Shown here piece by piece: positions 9,270 through 17,493 of a DNA stretch of 41,186 nucleotides. Below the pieces are notes generated by a model, which did not search any database, had not been told where the DNA came from, and saw nothing but the letters and a program-made list of their open reading frames with translations. Source of the DNA: Opitutaceae bacterium (GTDB lineage Bacteria; Verrucomicrobiota; Verrucomicrobiia; Opitutales; Opitutaceae); NCBI GenBank assembly GCA_017994935.1, contig JAGOJU010000029.1, positions 1 through 41,186 of the forward strand. The letters run 5' to 3'. How positions within the stretch are numbered: the first letter of the stretch is position 1; each line of letters starts with the position of its first letter. Position numbers and translations under genes: made by a program.

Positions 9270-9454
9270 TGAGGGACCGTTGCCCTCAAGTCTGTAGGGG
9301 AATGACCGATACAAGGTACGCAAGGCGCCCGCGTGATCCGACGTGTGGTCTGGCACCGAACAGACTGCGAGATCCTTGGTCGGATCACCGGGCTCCTTCC
9401 ATGGAGCGGAGGATCGTCGATCGATGAGCTGCCTTCCGGGCCTTTTCCTCATCG
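9270..9454. other. cluster of stem-loops in divergent gap; candidate structured RNA or leader
   Basis: The gap 9154-9532 has no convincing gene. It holds a run of perfect or near-perfect inverted repeats. TGAGGG/CCCTCA lies at 9270-9288. A long arm pair GTGATCCGAC (9333-9342) / GTCGGATCAC (9379-9388) is extended outward, across a small internal loop, by GCCC/GGGC, and contains an inner GTCTG/CAGAC hairpin (9348-9365). GCTCC/GGAGC lies at 9392-9407 and competes with the GGGC pairing. CGATGAG/CTCATCG (9422-9454) contains an inner GCC/GGC. None is followed by a T run. It does not match a riboswitch, tmRNA, SRP RNA or RNase P core that I recognise. It could be a structured leader of the trmL-like gene, a small RNA, or operators for the divergent genes. 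The strand is unknown because hairpins are symmetric. Confidence 0.35.
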
Positions 9455-9532
9455 CATCAAAGAGCGGACGCGGGCGCACACGAACTCGCGTTCCAGGCGG
9501 TGAACTGCCTGAATGGGCATCCGACTGCCACG

Positions 9533-10009
9533 ATGATACACATAGTCCTCTTTCAGCCCGAGATCCCCCAGAATACCGGCAACATCGGGCGGATGTGCGC
9601 GTTGACACGCTCCCGTCTGCACCTGATCCACCCGCTCGGCTATGTCATCAATGACCGCAACCTCCGACGAGCAGGCATGGACTATTGGCGATCCCTCGAC
9701 GTGCATGAGCATGCTGACTGGCAGGCATTTCGATGTAGCCCGGAGGCTCCGCGCCGCCTCTGGCTATTCACCACCAAGGCGTCGCGTTGCTTTTGGGACG
9801 CCACCTTTGCAGATGAGGATGGCCTCGTATTCGGGAATGAGGGCTCCGGCGCGCCGGACTGGCTTCACACGGAGATCGGAGAGGAATCACGGGTTAACAT
9901 TCCCCACGCCAATCCCGCGCTTCGTTCCCTCAACCTCAGCACTGCGGCGGGAATCGGTTGCTATGAGGCGCTTCGTCAGACTGCGTTGTTGCGCGCAGCA
10001 TCTCCGTGA
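9533..10009 (+). CDS. trmL: tRNA (cytidine/uridine-34 2'-O)-methyltransferase, TrmL family
   Basis: Predicted 158 residues, normal for this minimal SPOUT methylase. It methylates the 2'-O of the wobble base in tRNA-Leu using S-adenosylmethionine. The start is the ATG of MIHIVLFQPEIPQNTGNIGR, the family N-terminus. The open frame before it is not similar to the family. The SAM-binding trefoil knot is visible as LVFGNEGSGAPDWL and, near the C-terminus, IPHANPALRSLNLSTAAGIG, where family members have the RSLNLS-type knot motif. No other methylase domain is attached. The upstream gap carries the stem-loop cluster described separately. The lipoprotein gene follows about 200 bases later. Confidence 0.9.
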   Translation: MIHIVLFQPEIPQNTGNIGRMCALTRSRLHLIHPLGYVINDRNLRRAGMDYWRSLDVHEHADWQAFRCSPEAPRRLWLFTTKASRCFWDATFADEDGLVFGNEGSGAPDWLHTEIGEESRVNIPHANPALRSLNLSTAAGIGCYEALRQTALLRAASP

Positions 10010-10205
10010 GGCGGGATGTGCGGCATGAGAATCCACTTCCGATTGAGGGAACCTCTTCAAGTGCCCGGGGGAGGGACCCTGTTGGCCATGAAGATTGATG
10101 CTCCCATGGAACTTTTCCGGATTCCCGAGTCCTAACAGTTTACCTACCTGAACCTGCACCATGTCTGCGCCTGGAATGCGGCCGAACGGCCAACCACACC
10201 GTAAT

Positions 10206-10640
10206 ATGCTGAACGTTTGCCTTGAACTCGTCCATCGGGGCCCGCTTGCGTGCGGGCTGATCCTTCTGATGGCGGCGGGATGCAGGACTGTCGATACGAC
10301 AGGTGTGACGCTCAATTCGTCCAAGTACACATTGGAGCAGACCGAAAGACTTCAATTCGTGGATCCGGAGTTGCAGGGAGCGGTCACCAGCACGGGAATC
10401 CAGCATTCAACCCTGGCGGACGGCCGGCTTCAGGTGGTGGTCAACGTTCACAACCGAAGCAAAGTCCCGATGGAAGTGCAGCTGAGCACGGCATTCAAGG
10501 ACGCGGCCGGTTTCTCCACGCTGGATGAGACGGGATGGCAGACTCTGGAGCTCCGGCAGAATTCGACGGAGGCGGTCCGTTTCGTTTCGAGGCAGCCCGG
10601 TTTGCGCCAGTTCACCATACGCGTCCGTCATTCACCGTAG
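10206..10640 (+). CDS. YcfL-like (DUF1425) lipoprotein
   Basis: Predicted 144 residues with a lipoprotein signal. A hydrophobic stretch ends in LILLMAAGC, so Cys26 would be lipidated. An in-frame ATG at 10161 would add 15 polar residues before the signal and is less likely. The mature part contains VNVHNRSKVPMEVQLSTAF followed by GWQTLELRQNSTEAVRFVS. This is the single beta-sandwich pattern of the DUF1425/YcfL family, in which an N-x-S segment is followed by a strand, a D-x-x-G turn and a late W. The function of that family is unknown, though in enterobacteria it sits beside a penicillin-binding-protein activator gene. No such neighbour is present here. Its stop overlaps the convergent tsaE by 9 bases. 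Confidence 0.65.
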   Translation: MLNVCLELVHRGPLACGLILLMAAGCRTVDTTGVTLNSSKYTLEQTERLQFVDPELQGAVTSTGIQHSTLADGRLQVVVNVHNRSKVPMEVQLSTAFKDAAGFSTLDETGWQTLELRQNSTEAVRFVSRQPGLRQFTIRVRHSP

Positions 10641-11111
10641 GCCGGCTATCGGTTGAGGTGCGTCACTGCGGAGGCGCAGGCTGTGGGACTCGTCCGCGAG
10701 GATCTCTAGTTCGAGGTGCAGGGCGTCGGGTGGGATCCAGCCAGGGATGCGGTCGGGCCATTCGACTGCGAGGCACCAGGGAGATACGAGAAAATCCTCC
10801 AACATCAGGGCTTCCGCCTGCCGGCCGTCCTCGATTCGATAAGCGTCGAGGTGGACGAGGGTGCGCTCGGGACCCTTGTGGAGGGAGAACAGGGTAAAGG
10901 TCGGACTTGTTATCGTTTCCCGGATACCAAAACCGCGGGCAAGGCCCTTCACGAAGGTCGTCTTCCCCACGCCGAGATCACCGTGCAATGCCAGCGTGCA
11001 GTCGGGCGGGAGGACCCTTGCCAAGGCCTCGGCCCTGGCCTCCATCTCTGCGGGACTGCGCGTGATCACGCCCGCTTCAAGTTCCGCAATCAGGGAGTGA
11101 TCCGATTTCAC
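10632..11111 (-). CDS. tsaE: tRNA threonylcarbamoyladenosine biosynthesis ATPase TsaE
   Basis: Predicted 159 residues, usual for TsaE. This ATPase works with TsaB and TsaD to form threonylcarbamoyl-A37 in ANN-decoding tRNAs. The P-loop GDLGVGKT is at 44-51. It is followed by ITSPTFTL (the switch-like segment), LVHLDAYRI (Asp 89) and LAVEWPDR (Glu 117), which are the family signatures. The start is a GTG two bases after the thiL stop. A GGAGG lies 11 bases upstream, inside thiL, so translation is probably coupled. It is the last gene of a CPBP-thiL-tsaE operon and meets the lipoprotein gene tail to tail. TsaB and TsaD are not in the window. Confidence 0.94.
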   Translation of the reverse strand: MKSDHSLIAELEAGVITRSPAEMEARAEALARVLPPDCTLALHGDLGVGKTTFVKGLARGFGIRETITSPTFTLFSLHKGPERTLVHLDAYRIEDGRQAEALMLEDFLVSPWCLAVEWPDRIPGWIPPDALHLELEILADESHSLRLRSDAPQPIAGLR

Positions 11112-11113
11112 GG

Positions 11114-12133
11114 TCAGGTCCGCCTCCTCGTCGGAGCCCGGTGAGGCGTGCCTCGGGGCATCAATCGGAGATGTTCAAATCCACCGTAAATCTCAGCATC
11201 AATCCAGTCCACGGGTGCGACCGAAATGGACGAACGCCTGAAGAATCGCCCGATCCGGCTCAGGCGCACGCGCGGAAAGGCGCGTTTCCACACGCGTGCG
11301 AATGATGCAAAATCGGTTGAGTCCCGGATCACAAAAGCCAGTTCGTAATCCTCGCCGTCGCCGAGAGCGTGCGCCAGGGGTGCAAGGCCGCTGGCCCGGG
11401 ATGCGGCCCTGGCCTGCCGGCTGAGCGGGACCTCGCACGGATCGAGCCTGGCAATCGTGCCACCCGGCGTGAGCGAATCGAGATCCTTCGCGAGACCATC
11501 GCTGACATCCATCATCGCCACCACCTCAGGCCGGCCTGCAAGCCACTCACCCTCCCGAAGGCGTGGAGTGAAGCTCCAGTGATGCGACCTGCGGCTTCCA
11601 CCCAGACAGCCCGTGACGCAGATCCAGTCGCCTGCACGCGCACCGCTCCGGGTGAGAATGCGACGATTTCGTGGGCTTGCGGCGCCGAGGAGAGTGAGGG
11701 TTGCGACGATTCCACCCGAGAGCTGGGCGACATCCCCGCCGACAATAGGAACGTCGTAGGTGCGACTGACACGGGCGATGCCCCTGTAAAACTGCTCCAG
11801 CCAGCGGATGCTGACACAAGGGTCGATGGCGAGCGCGACCACCGCGACTCTCGGAACGCCTCCCATGGCAGCGATGTCGCTGAGGTTCCGCTTGAACAGT
11901 TTTGCTCCTGCGGCTCCCGCAGAAACGCTGTCATCAAAATGCTGACCATAGATGACCGGATCGACCGTCACCAGTTGAAGCGCCCTTGACCGGGGCACCA
12001 CAGCGCAGTCATCACCCAGGCCGAAGGGACTTGCCGGGCTGGCGGGCCCAAGCCATCGGCGGATTTCGGAAATCACCCCGCGCTCCCCGAGGGCAGCAAT
12101 GGACGCCGAAGGCTTTCGAGTGAACGGGTTCAT
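11114..12133 (-). CDS. thiL: thiamine-monophosphate kinase
   Basis: Predicted 339 residues. Phosphorylates thiamine monophosphate to thiamine diphosphate with ATP, the last step of cofactor synthesis. The nucleotide/Mg site FGLGDDCAVV is at about 37-46. Further family motifs are MMDVSDGLAKDL and LGDGEDYELAF, with the PurM-like two-domain order AIRS N then AIRS C. The N-terminus is slightly extended before GERGVISEIRRWL, where most ThiL proteins begin. Its ATG overlaps the stop of the upstream protease gene (ATGA), and tsaE starts 2 bases after its stop, so the three genes are very likely one transcript. No other thiamine gene is in the window. Confidence 0.93.
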   Translation of the reverse strand: MNPFTRKPSASIAALGERGVISEIRRWLGPASPASPFGLGDDCAVVPRSRALQLVTVDPVIYGQHFDDSVSAGAAGAKLFKRNLSDIAAMGGVPRVAVVALAIDPCVSIRWLEQFYRGIARVSRTYDVPIVGGDVAQLSGGIVATLTLLGAASPRNRRILTRSGARAGDWICVTGCLGGSRRSHHWSFTPRLREGEWLAGRPEVVAMMDVSDGLAKDLDSLTPGGTIARLDPCEVPLSRQARAASRASGLAPLAHALGDGEDYELAFVIRDSTDFASFARVWKRAFPRVRLSRIGRFFRRSSISVAPVDWIDAEIYGGFEHLRLMPRGTPHRAPTRRRT

Positions 12134-13029
12134 GGCACGAGGGTGGCGACCGCCTTTTCCTTCAGGGAAACCAGCAGGATGGCCAGGGTGTGCAGGTTGA
12201 ACAAGGCATGCGCGAAGACGCAGATCGAGAGCCGGCCGGTGCGCTCGTATACGAAGGCCAGGACCATGCCGAACACGACGAGAGGGACGAAGGCGGCTGC
12301 ATTCGCATGTAGAGCTGAGAAGAAGATTGCCGAGACGAGATAGGCCGGGATTCCCGGAATGCGGCTGCGCAGGTACCGGAAGACTCCCGCGCGAAAAATT
12401 AGCTCCTCGACGATCGGGGCGAAGACGATTGCCAGGGCGGTCATGCTCGCGACAAGCATCGGGGAGTCCGTCCTTGTCAGCATGTCGACCAGTTCCTGCT
12501 GGCGCGTGTTGACCCCGGCCGCTCGGAGAATCGCAGTCCAGACCCACGCGGTGAGTGCCACCAAGGGCAGCGCGGCCAGGAATGCCATCAGTCCCGACCG
12601 GAATGCGCCCGCCTGAAACGGTGCTGCTGGTTTTGGTGAACTTTCTGGGAGCGCACCCGGCATGGGCAGGGCTGGCGTCCTTGCTCTGACCCTCGAGTAG
12701 ACGATCCCCAGACCGAGTCCGCCGAGCAGGCCGAGTTGAAATGCAAGGTTGTAGAGGACGAGCCAGACGTCGGCATCGAGGTTTCCTCGGAAGCGTTGCT
12801 CAAGCGACTGGGCGAAGAACTGCAGCGAGAGCCCGCCGAGCAATGCAAACAAGGCCCGGATCAGGAAATCGCCCAGCGAAATGCTCCAGGCTTCAAGTCT
12901 GGTGGATTTGAGAATCCCGGAATTGGGTCCCAGCAACCAACGATGGAGAAGGTAACCGCCCGCAATCAGGAGTAGGATTTCGAAAAGGTTGACGGCAAGG
13001 AGCACGGGCTCGTCGAAGGCAAAATCCAT
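12130..13029 (-). CDS. CPBP-family intramembrane metalloprotease
   Basis: Predicted 299 residues, multi-spanning. The start is the ATG of MDFAFDEPVLLAVNLF; about 127 codons of open but low-quality frame upstream are not counted. The C-terminal half carries the CPBP (Abi, Rce1-like) signature: PIVEELIFR (Glu208, Glu209, Arg213), then FFSALH (His241) and FAHALFNLH (His274, Asn278). These are the expected glutamate/histidine metal-site residues for membrane-embedded proteolysis. Members process prenylated proteins, bacteriocins or signals; the substrate here is unknown. A linker of about residues 112-142 is rich in Pro and Ala and divides two membrane regions. The stop overlaps thiL by 4 bases, giving translational coupling. 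The divergent methyltransferase starts 278 bases upstream. Confidence 0.87.
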   Translation of the reverse strand: MDFAFDEPVLLAVNLFEILLLIAGGYLLHRWLLGPNSGILKSTRLEAWSISLGDFLIRALFALLGGLSLQFFAQSLEQRFRGNLDADVWLVLYNLAFQLGLLGGLGLGIVYSRVRARTPALPMPGALPESSPKPAAPFQAGAFRSGLMAFLAALPLVALTAWVWTAILRAAGVNTRQQELVDMLTRTDSPMLVASMTALAIVFAPIVEELIFRAGVFRYLRSRIPGIPAYLVSAIFFSALHANAAAFVPLVVFGMVLAFVYERTGRLSICVFAHALFNLHTLAILLVSLKEKAVATLVP

Positions 13030-13306
13030 AAGTGTCGAAGGAAGGACGATGCGGAGCCGGGCGGAAGGGTCACGGAAAATCCCGACGGAAGCTGCAGGTG
13101 GTGCAAACCTGCGGCCGAAGGCACCGGAACTATTGCCATGCCTCTTGATGCGGTCGGCTTGTCCAAGATGATCGACCGCCCAGGTTGAAGGGGCAGTGCA
13201 ACTACGGAACCCCGATGGGACGTCGCCCAGATTGTGAACGGAAGGAATTGCACCCAGGGAACTGCTCATCAAAGGTTCCTGGCTAACGCAGCAACCCATC
13301 ATTGCC
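13030..13306. other. divergent intergenic region with two hairpins
   Basis: Between the CPBP gene (-) and the methyltransferase gene (+) no gene is supported. A hairpin at 13091-13115 pairs GCTGCAGGT with ACCTGCGGC (one T-G wobble). A second at 13254-13282 pairs CCAGG-g-AAC with GTTCCTGG (one bulged G) and ends 24 bases before the methyltransferase start. Neither has a T run. They may be operators or leader structures, but no regulator can be named. Confidence 0.3.
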
Positions 13307-14248
13307 GTGGAATTTAACGTCAATATCGAGGAAATGTTCGAGCGGGCGAACTGGCCGGTGCATTTTCGATCGCAACTGCCATTCCCCTGCATGGTCTGCG
13401 AATGCACCACGGAGCCGGTCGGAGAGGTTGGTGGCCAACAGACCGGACGAATTTTTCACCTCCAGCGCTGCAAAGTCTGTGGCTTCGTTTTTGTCAACGA
13501 TCCGACGGCCGATCGGGTGAAGCTCCCTGAGGCTGGCAGTCATCGGGAAGCAGGGCCTGATTCCAATATGGGCATGGCTCCTGAACCTGAGGAGTCAGGG
13601 GAATCCATCCGCCACTATGAATGGCGCGGCGTGGAGCGGGTGGCGCGGCATTTTTTCCCCAATGGCGGAAAATGGATCGACTGCGGCTGCGGCTCGGGAG
13701 GCCTGGTCAGGTTTGCAGGGGCGAAAGGAAATTTCCAGGTGATGGGCATCGATACCGGGCCACGGGCGGACAGGGCGCGTGCTGAAGGGCTGCCCATCCT
13801 GCGCGAGGATGAACTCGAGCAGCACAAGGGTACATTCGATTTTGCGACGTCGATCCATGTGCTCGAAAGGCGCGTGGATCCGGTGAATGAACTTATCCGC
13901 ATTCGTTCCCTGCTGAAGCGGGGTGGCGTTCTCTTTTTCCTCACGTCGAATACCGCCCGTGTTCCTGCACCTGAAGGATTGAAGAACTGGCCGGAACTGC
14001 GGCCCGAGCTTCATGTGAGCTATTTCAACCACGTTTCGATCGAGGTGGCCCTCGAGAGAGGCAGGTTCACACGGGAATATACCCATTGGCTTCCGGGTTT
14101 CAGTGATCTCGTCCGTTACAGGGCACTCCGGCACCTCGGGGTCCAGAAACGTAACCTGTTTGAAAAGGCCATCCCCATCCGTCCGCTGGCAAGGTTGCTG
14201 GCGATGAGAAATCACTGGCTTGACTATTCCGTGGGCACTGCGCGCTGA
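13307..14248 (+). CDS. class I SAM methyltransferase with N-terminal zinc ribbon
   Basis: Predicted 313 residues from a GTG start; an in-frame ATG at 13334 is the alternative and keeps all motifs. The N-terminus has two Cys pairs (FPCMVCEC, then QRCKVCGFVF) about 26 residues apart. This is the knuckle found in the Methyltransf_13/23-type proteins that often modify sugars, lipids or secondary metabolites. The Rossmann core follows: KWIDCGCGSGGLVRFAG (motif I; Asp/Cys where many have Asp/Ile-Gly), QVMGIDTGP, and FDFATSIHVLER (motif IV region), then RSLLKRGGVLFFLTSN. The substrate is unknown. The 3' end overlaps the convergent mutY by 25 bases, so the C-terminal coding ends are shared. Confidence 0.75.
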   Translation: MEFNVNIEEMFERANWPVHFRSQLPFPCMVCECTTEPVGEVGGQQTGRIFHLQRCKVCGFVFVNDPTADRVKLPEAGSHREAGPDSNMGMAPEPEESGESIRHYEWRGVERVARHFFPNGGKWIDCGCGSGGLVRFAGAKGNFQVMGIDTGPRADRARAEGLPILREDELEQHKGTFDFATSIHVLERRVDPVNELIRIRSLLKRGGVLFFLTSNTARVPAPEGLKNWPELRPELHVSYFNHVSIEVALERGRFTREYTHWLPGFSDLVRYRALRHLGVQKRNLFEKAIPIRPLARLLAMRNHWLDYSVGTAR

Positions 14249-15342
14249 CCCTGTCGTGGAGCGGACGGGCGGATGCCGTTTCGGCGGGCGACCGCCTGCG
14301 TGCCCAACAGCTCCGTGATCCAGCGCCGATGCGGACCTGAGATCGCGATAGCCGGCAGTTCGTCGAAACGAACCCACACGAGTTCATCGCCGAGGCGCAG
14401 CCGTTTCGGAGGGGTGACGCGATAGATGGATTCGGTGATAACGTAGCGGGTGATCCCGCGTCTTCTCTTTGCGAGCAGATCTCGGGCATCAAATGACTGC
14501 TCCCCGAGGTCGAGGTCGGCTGCCGAGGGGAGTTCGTGAAGATTCGCCAGTCGTCGAGCGCGCGGAGGCGAGCGATGAAGCAGGAGAGCGTCACCCCTCA
14601 CCACCCAGGCGCGCGTGACCGAGCGGTGTTCGATCTTCTTCGATAGGAACTGCGGAAATGTCTCGGGGGAGCCGGACCTTGTGGCCGCGCACCAGCGGGC
14701 GACGGGACAGCAATGGCAGAGTGGATTGTTCCGACCGCACACGGTGGCGCCCAGCTCCATCATCGCCTGATTGTGATCGCCGGGAGATGAGGTCGACAGC
14801 AGCTCGGACGCCAGCGGTGCGAAGTGCCTGGCTGCGGTAGCGCTATCGCGGTGGCGGGTGGTATCGCCTGTCAGTCTCGCAAGAATACGCACGACGTTTC
14901 CATCGACACATGCTTCCGGTCTGCCGAATGCGATGCTTGTGATCGCAGCCGCGGTGTAGGGCCCGACACCGGGAAGCTCCAGCCAGGCTTTCGCGGTCGA
15001 GGGCATGACGGGGCTGGCCACGATTTCCCTCGCCAGCCGGTGAAGGTTCCGGGCGCGCGAATAGTAGCCGAGGCCCTCCCACTGTCTGAGGACGTCGGAT
15101 TCGGAGGCCGACGCGAGCGATTCAAAATCCGGAAATTTCGCGTTCCACCGTTCGAAATAGGGAAGGACGGTCTTCACCTGCGTCTGCTGTAGCATGAACT
15201 CGCTGACGACCGTTCGATAGATGGAGGGTGAGAGCCGCCAAGGCAGCGCACGCTGGCTCCTGCGATACCAGGCCAGCAGGGCCGAGCGGAACTCAGCCCT
15301 GTGTATCGGGAAAATGGATTCAGATGTCCTGGGCACGGGCAC
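14224..15342 (-). CDS. mutY: A/G-specific adenine DNA glycosylase MutY
   Basis: Removes adenine mispaired with 8-oxoguanine. With a GTG start at 15342 the protein has 372 residues. Another GTG at 15336 or a TTG further up are possible and no good ribosome site decides. Catalytic Glu48 lies in SEFMLQQTQV. The helix-hairpin-helix LELPGVGPYTAAAI is at about 122-134, with catalytic Asp147 in VDGNVVRILARL. The four [4Fe-4S] cysteines are C202, C209, C212 and C218 with the canonical 6-2-5 spacing. A NUDIX-like C-terminal domain follows (VRGDALLLHRSPP, LANLHELPSA), as in MutY proteins that recognise oxoG. The tail after the NUDIX part is short and proline/arginine rich. Confidence 0.94.
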   Translation of the reverse strand: MPVPRTSESIFPIHRAEFRSALLAWYRRSQRALPWRLSPSIYRTVVSEFMLQQTQVKTVLPYFERWNAKFPDFESLASASESDVLRQWEGLGYYSRARNLHRLAREIVASPVMPSTAKAWLELPGVGPYTAAAITSIAFGRPEACVDGNVVRILARLTGDTTRHRDSATAARHFAPLASELLSTSSPGDHNQAMMELGATVCGRNNPLCHCCPVARWCAATRSGSPETFPQFLSKKIEHRSVTRAWVVRGDALLLHRSPPRARRLANLHELPSAADLDLGEQSFDARDLLAKRRRGITRYVITESIYRVTPPKRLRLGDELVWVRFDELPAIAISGPHRRWITELLGTQAVARRNGIRPSAPRQGQRAVPTE

Positions 15343-15519
15343 GCCGAGCCAGTCACAGGCCGGTCCCGGAGGAAATCCCAAATAATTGAAGCAGACTTTC
15401 AAATGGCTGGCCAAACCTTGCCTCCGGATAGACGCATGACGTGCCGGCCCGGCGCCATGCACTTAAAGTCGGCTTTCATTTTTCGTGCCATTTATCTTCC
15501 GGTCATGGTTTAACCCACC

Positions 15520-16533
15520 ATGCCCAAGTCACGCAGCGACGCCGCAATTCCCTCCGACGGATCGAAGAAAAGGATTTCGTCCCATACCGTGAAGCTGGAC
15601 GACGTGCAGATGGGCACGCTCAAGTCGATCCTCGTGAAGCGGTCCTGGGAGCCGTTTGAGGTCGCCTACGCGCGCTTTGCATTCCGGGGGCGTGATTGCA
15701 ATGTGACGGCCTACGAAAGCGGCAAGGTTGTCATTGCAGGCAAAGGGACCGAGGAGTTTGTCACCATGACCCTGGAGCCGGAGGTGACGCTTGCTCCGAA
15801 ACTGGGGTATGATGAAGTGTTGCATCCGGATTGGTTTGAAGCTCACGCAGGCATGGATGAAAGCGGCAAGGGAGATTTTTTTGGGCCGGTCATTGCAGCC
15901 ACCGTGATCGCCCAGCCGGCGATGATCCATGCGTGGCGCAAGGCAGGGGTGCAGGATTCGAAGAAGATTTCAGAGAGACAGATCCTCAAGATGGACGAGA
16001 TGATCCGAGGTACGCATGGGGCCGTGGTGAAAACCTGTTATTGCAGCATGCCGAAGTACAACGAACTCATGGCCCGGCCAAGAGCCAACCTGAACTCGCT
16101 CCTTGCCTGGCTGCATGGTACGGCGCTGCTTCAGGCGCTCGGGGAGCGTCCGGTAACCTGGGGATTGCTGGACCAGTTTTCGAAGCAACCCCTGGTCCAG
16201 CGCGAACTGGCCAGAAAGGGTCTCAAGGATTTCGACCTCAGGATGCGCACGAAGGCGGAGGAGGACCCGGTGGTTGCGGCTGCCTCGATTGTGGCGCGGG
16301 CTGTTTATGTGCGTGAGATGAACAAGCTTTCCCAGCGTTTCGGCGAGAAGCTTCAGAAAGGTGCGGGCTCCAAGGTGAATGAACAGGCGGCGCGCCTCAT
16401 TGAGCGGTTCGGTGTGCGGGCACTGGGGGACTTTGCCAAACTGCATTTCCGCACGGCATTTGATGTCGTCAAGGCGGCGGGCAAACTGGACGAGTTGCCG
16501 CTCCCTGAGCCCAAGGCAAAAATGGAATGGTGA
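15520..16533 (+). CDS. rnhC: ribonuclease HIII
   Basis: Predicted 337 residues. Cleaves RNA in RNA-DNA hybrids. The N-terminal about 100 residues form the TBP-like substrate-binding extension typical of HIII (FRGRDCNVTAYESGKVVIAGKG), absent from HII. The catalytic core starts at AGMDESGKGDFFGPV (Asp113, Glu114). The DESGKGD form, with Ser-Gly-Lys, separates HIII from the DEAGRG of HII. Further acidic positions are Asp218 (WGLLDQFSK) and the KAEEDPVVAAASIVAR segment. The start is the ATG of MPKSRSDAAI. A lysine/arginine-rich leader precedes the domain. Next comes rnhB only 32 bases downstream. Having both enzymes adjacent is unusual (see findings). Confidence 0.93.
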   Translation: MPKSRSDAAIPSDGSKKRISSHTVKLDDVQMGTLKSILVKRSWEPFEVAYARFAFRGRDCNVTAYESGKVVIAGKGTEEFVTMTLEPEVTLAPKLGYDEVLHPDWFEAHAGMDESGKGDFFGPVIAATVIAQPAMIHAWRKAGVQDSKKISERQILKMDEMIRGTHGAVVKTCYCSMPKYNELMARPRANLNSLLAWLHGTALLQALGERPVTWGLLDQFSKQPLVQRELARKGLKDFDLRMRTKAEEDPVVAAASIVARAVYVREMNKLSQRFGEKLQKGAGSKVNEQAARLIERFGVRALGDFAKLHFRTAFDVVKAAGKLDELPLPEPKAKMEW

Positions 16534-16565
16534 AAGCCTGCAGCCTTTGATGGAGTCGGGGGTTT

Positions 16566-17360
16566 ATGGCGAAGCGTCGTCAGTTGCGAGCGTTTGACCT
16601 CAAGCACCTGGAGGGTGTGGCAGAGCTGATTGGTGTGGACGAGGCGGGCCGCGGTGCACTTGCCGGCCCGGTGGTCGCTGCCGCCGTGCTGGTGAGCAGG
16701 GACTTTCTCGGCAGTCGCTGGTCGGAGGTCAATGCCCGCCGTATCAATGATTCCAAGCAGCTCACGCCGGAGGAGCGAGGGGCGCTATGGGTGGAATTTG
16801 AAGACCTTGTTGCCCAAGGAAAAATCCATGTGAACTATGGTTCGGCCGACGTCGCAGAAATCGACCAGTTCAACATCCTCGGTGCGACCAAGCTGGCCAT
16901 GCGACGGGCGATCGAAGGCATCTATCCGCCGGGAGCATTTCAGAGGACAACCGAGCCGGATTTGTTCTCAACCCCCGAAGAGGTGGCTGGCTACAAGCCC
17001 CAGGTGTCAGCACGAATCCTCATCGACGGTCTGGCCCTGCGATATTTTCCCTATCCGCACACCGCGATTGTGAACGGGGATGCGCGGTCCCTCTGCATCG
17101 CCATGGCATCGATTGTCGCCAAGGTGGTGCGCGACCGCCTCATGATCGACATGGAAGGCGCACATCCCGGCTACGGATTTGCCCAGCACAAGGGTTACGG
17201 CACTGAGGAACATCGTGACGCCGTGCTTCGGCTGGGGCGGAGCGCGCAGCACAGGGAGATGTTTCTGAGGAAACTGCTGGCGAAAAAGACAGACCCCTCC
17301 CAGATGGATTTCCTGGACGACCATCGACCCGACGAGGAAATCGATCGCGAGGGCGGATGA
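16566..17360 (+). CDS. rnhB: ribonuclease HII
   Basis: Predicted 264 residues, slightly long for HII. Removes single ribonucleotides and RNA primers from DNA. Catalytic residues: Asp25 and Glu26 in LIGVDEAGRGALAGPV, Asp154 in ILIDGLALR and Asp172 in IVNGDARSLCIAMASIVAK. The 18-residue spacing between the last two is that of known HII enzymes. The insertion PPGAFQRTTEPDLFSTPEEV (around 121-140) lengthens the middle of the protein. The C-terminus ends in an acidic tail (DDHRPDEEIDREGG). The start ATG follows rnhC by 32 bases on the same strand, so the two are probably co-transcribed. Confidence 0.95.
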   Translation: MAKRRQLRAFDLKHLEGVAELIGVDEAGRGALAGPVVAAAVLVSRDFLGSRWSEVNARRINDSKQLTPEERGALWVEFEDLVAQGKIHVNYGSADVAEIDQFNILGATKLAMRRAIEGIYPPGAFQRTTEPDLFSTPEEVAGYKPQVSARILIDGLALRYFPYPHTAIVNGDARSLCIAMASIVAKVVRDRLMIDMEGAHPGYGFAQHKGYGTEEHRDAVLRLGRSAQHREMFLRKLLAKKTDPSQMDFLDDHRPDEEIDREGG

Positions 17361-17493
17361 ACTCTGCGGGGGATCGGTGTCCGACGGCCGTTGCGCAACG
17401 CCACCGGGTGGGTCCGATGGTCGAACCTTGCATTTGCGATCGATTCCCGGGGAATGTGTTGCATCGTCAGGCAGCACCCGAATTTCTCCCTTC

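Noticed and set aside
10010..10160. CACTT/AAGTG and GAGG/CCTC stems after trmL as terminator or RNA.
   Set aside because: Stems are short and interrupted, with no T run; nothing specific can be claimed.
12130..13410. Longer CPBP protein starting at 13410.
   Set aside because: The extra 127 residues have no hydrophobic or family pattern and would overlap the start of the divergent methyltransferase gene.
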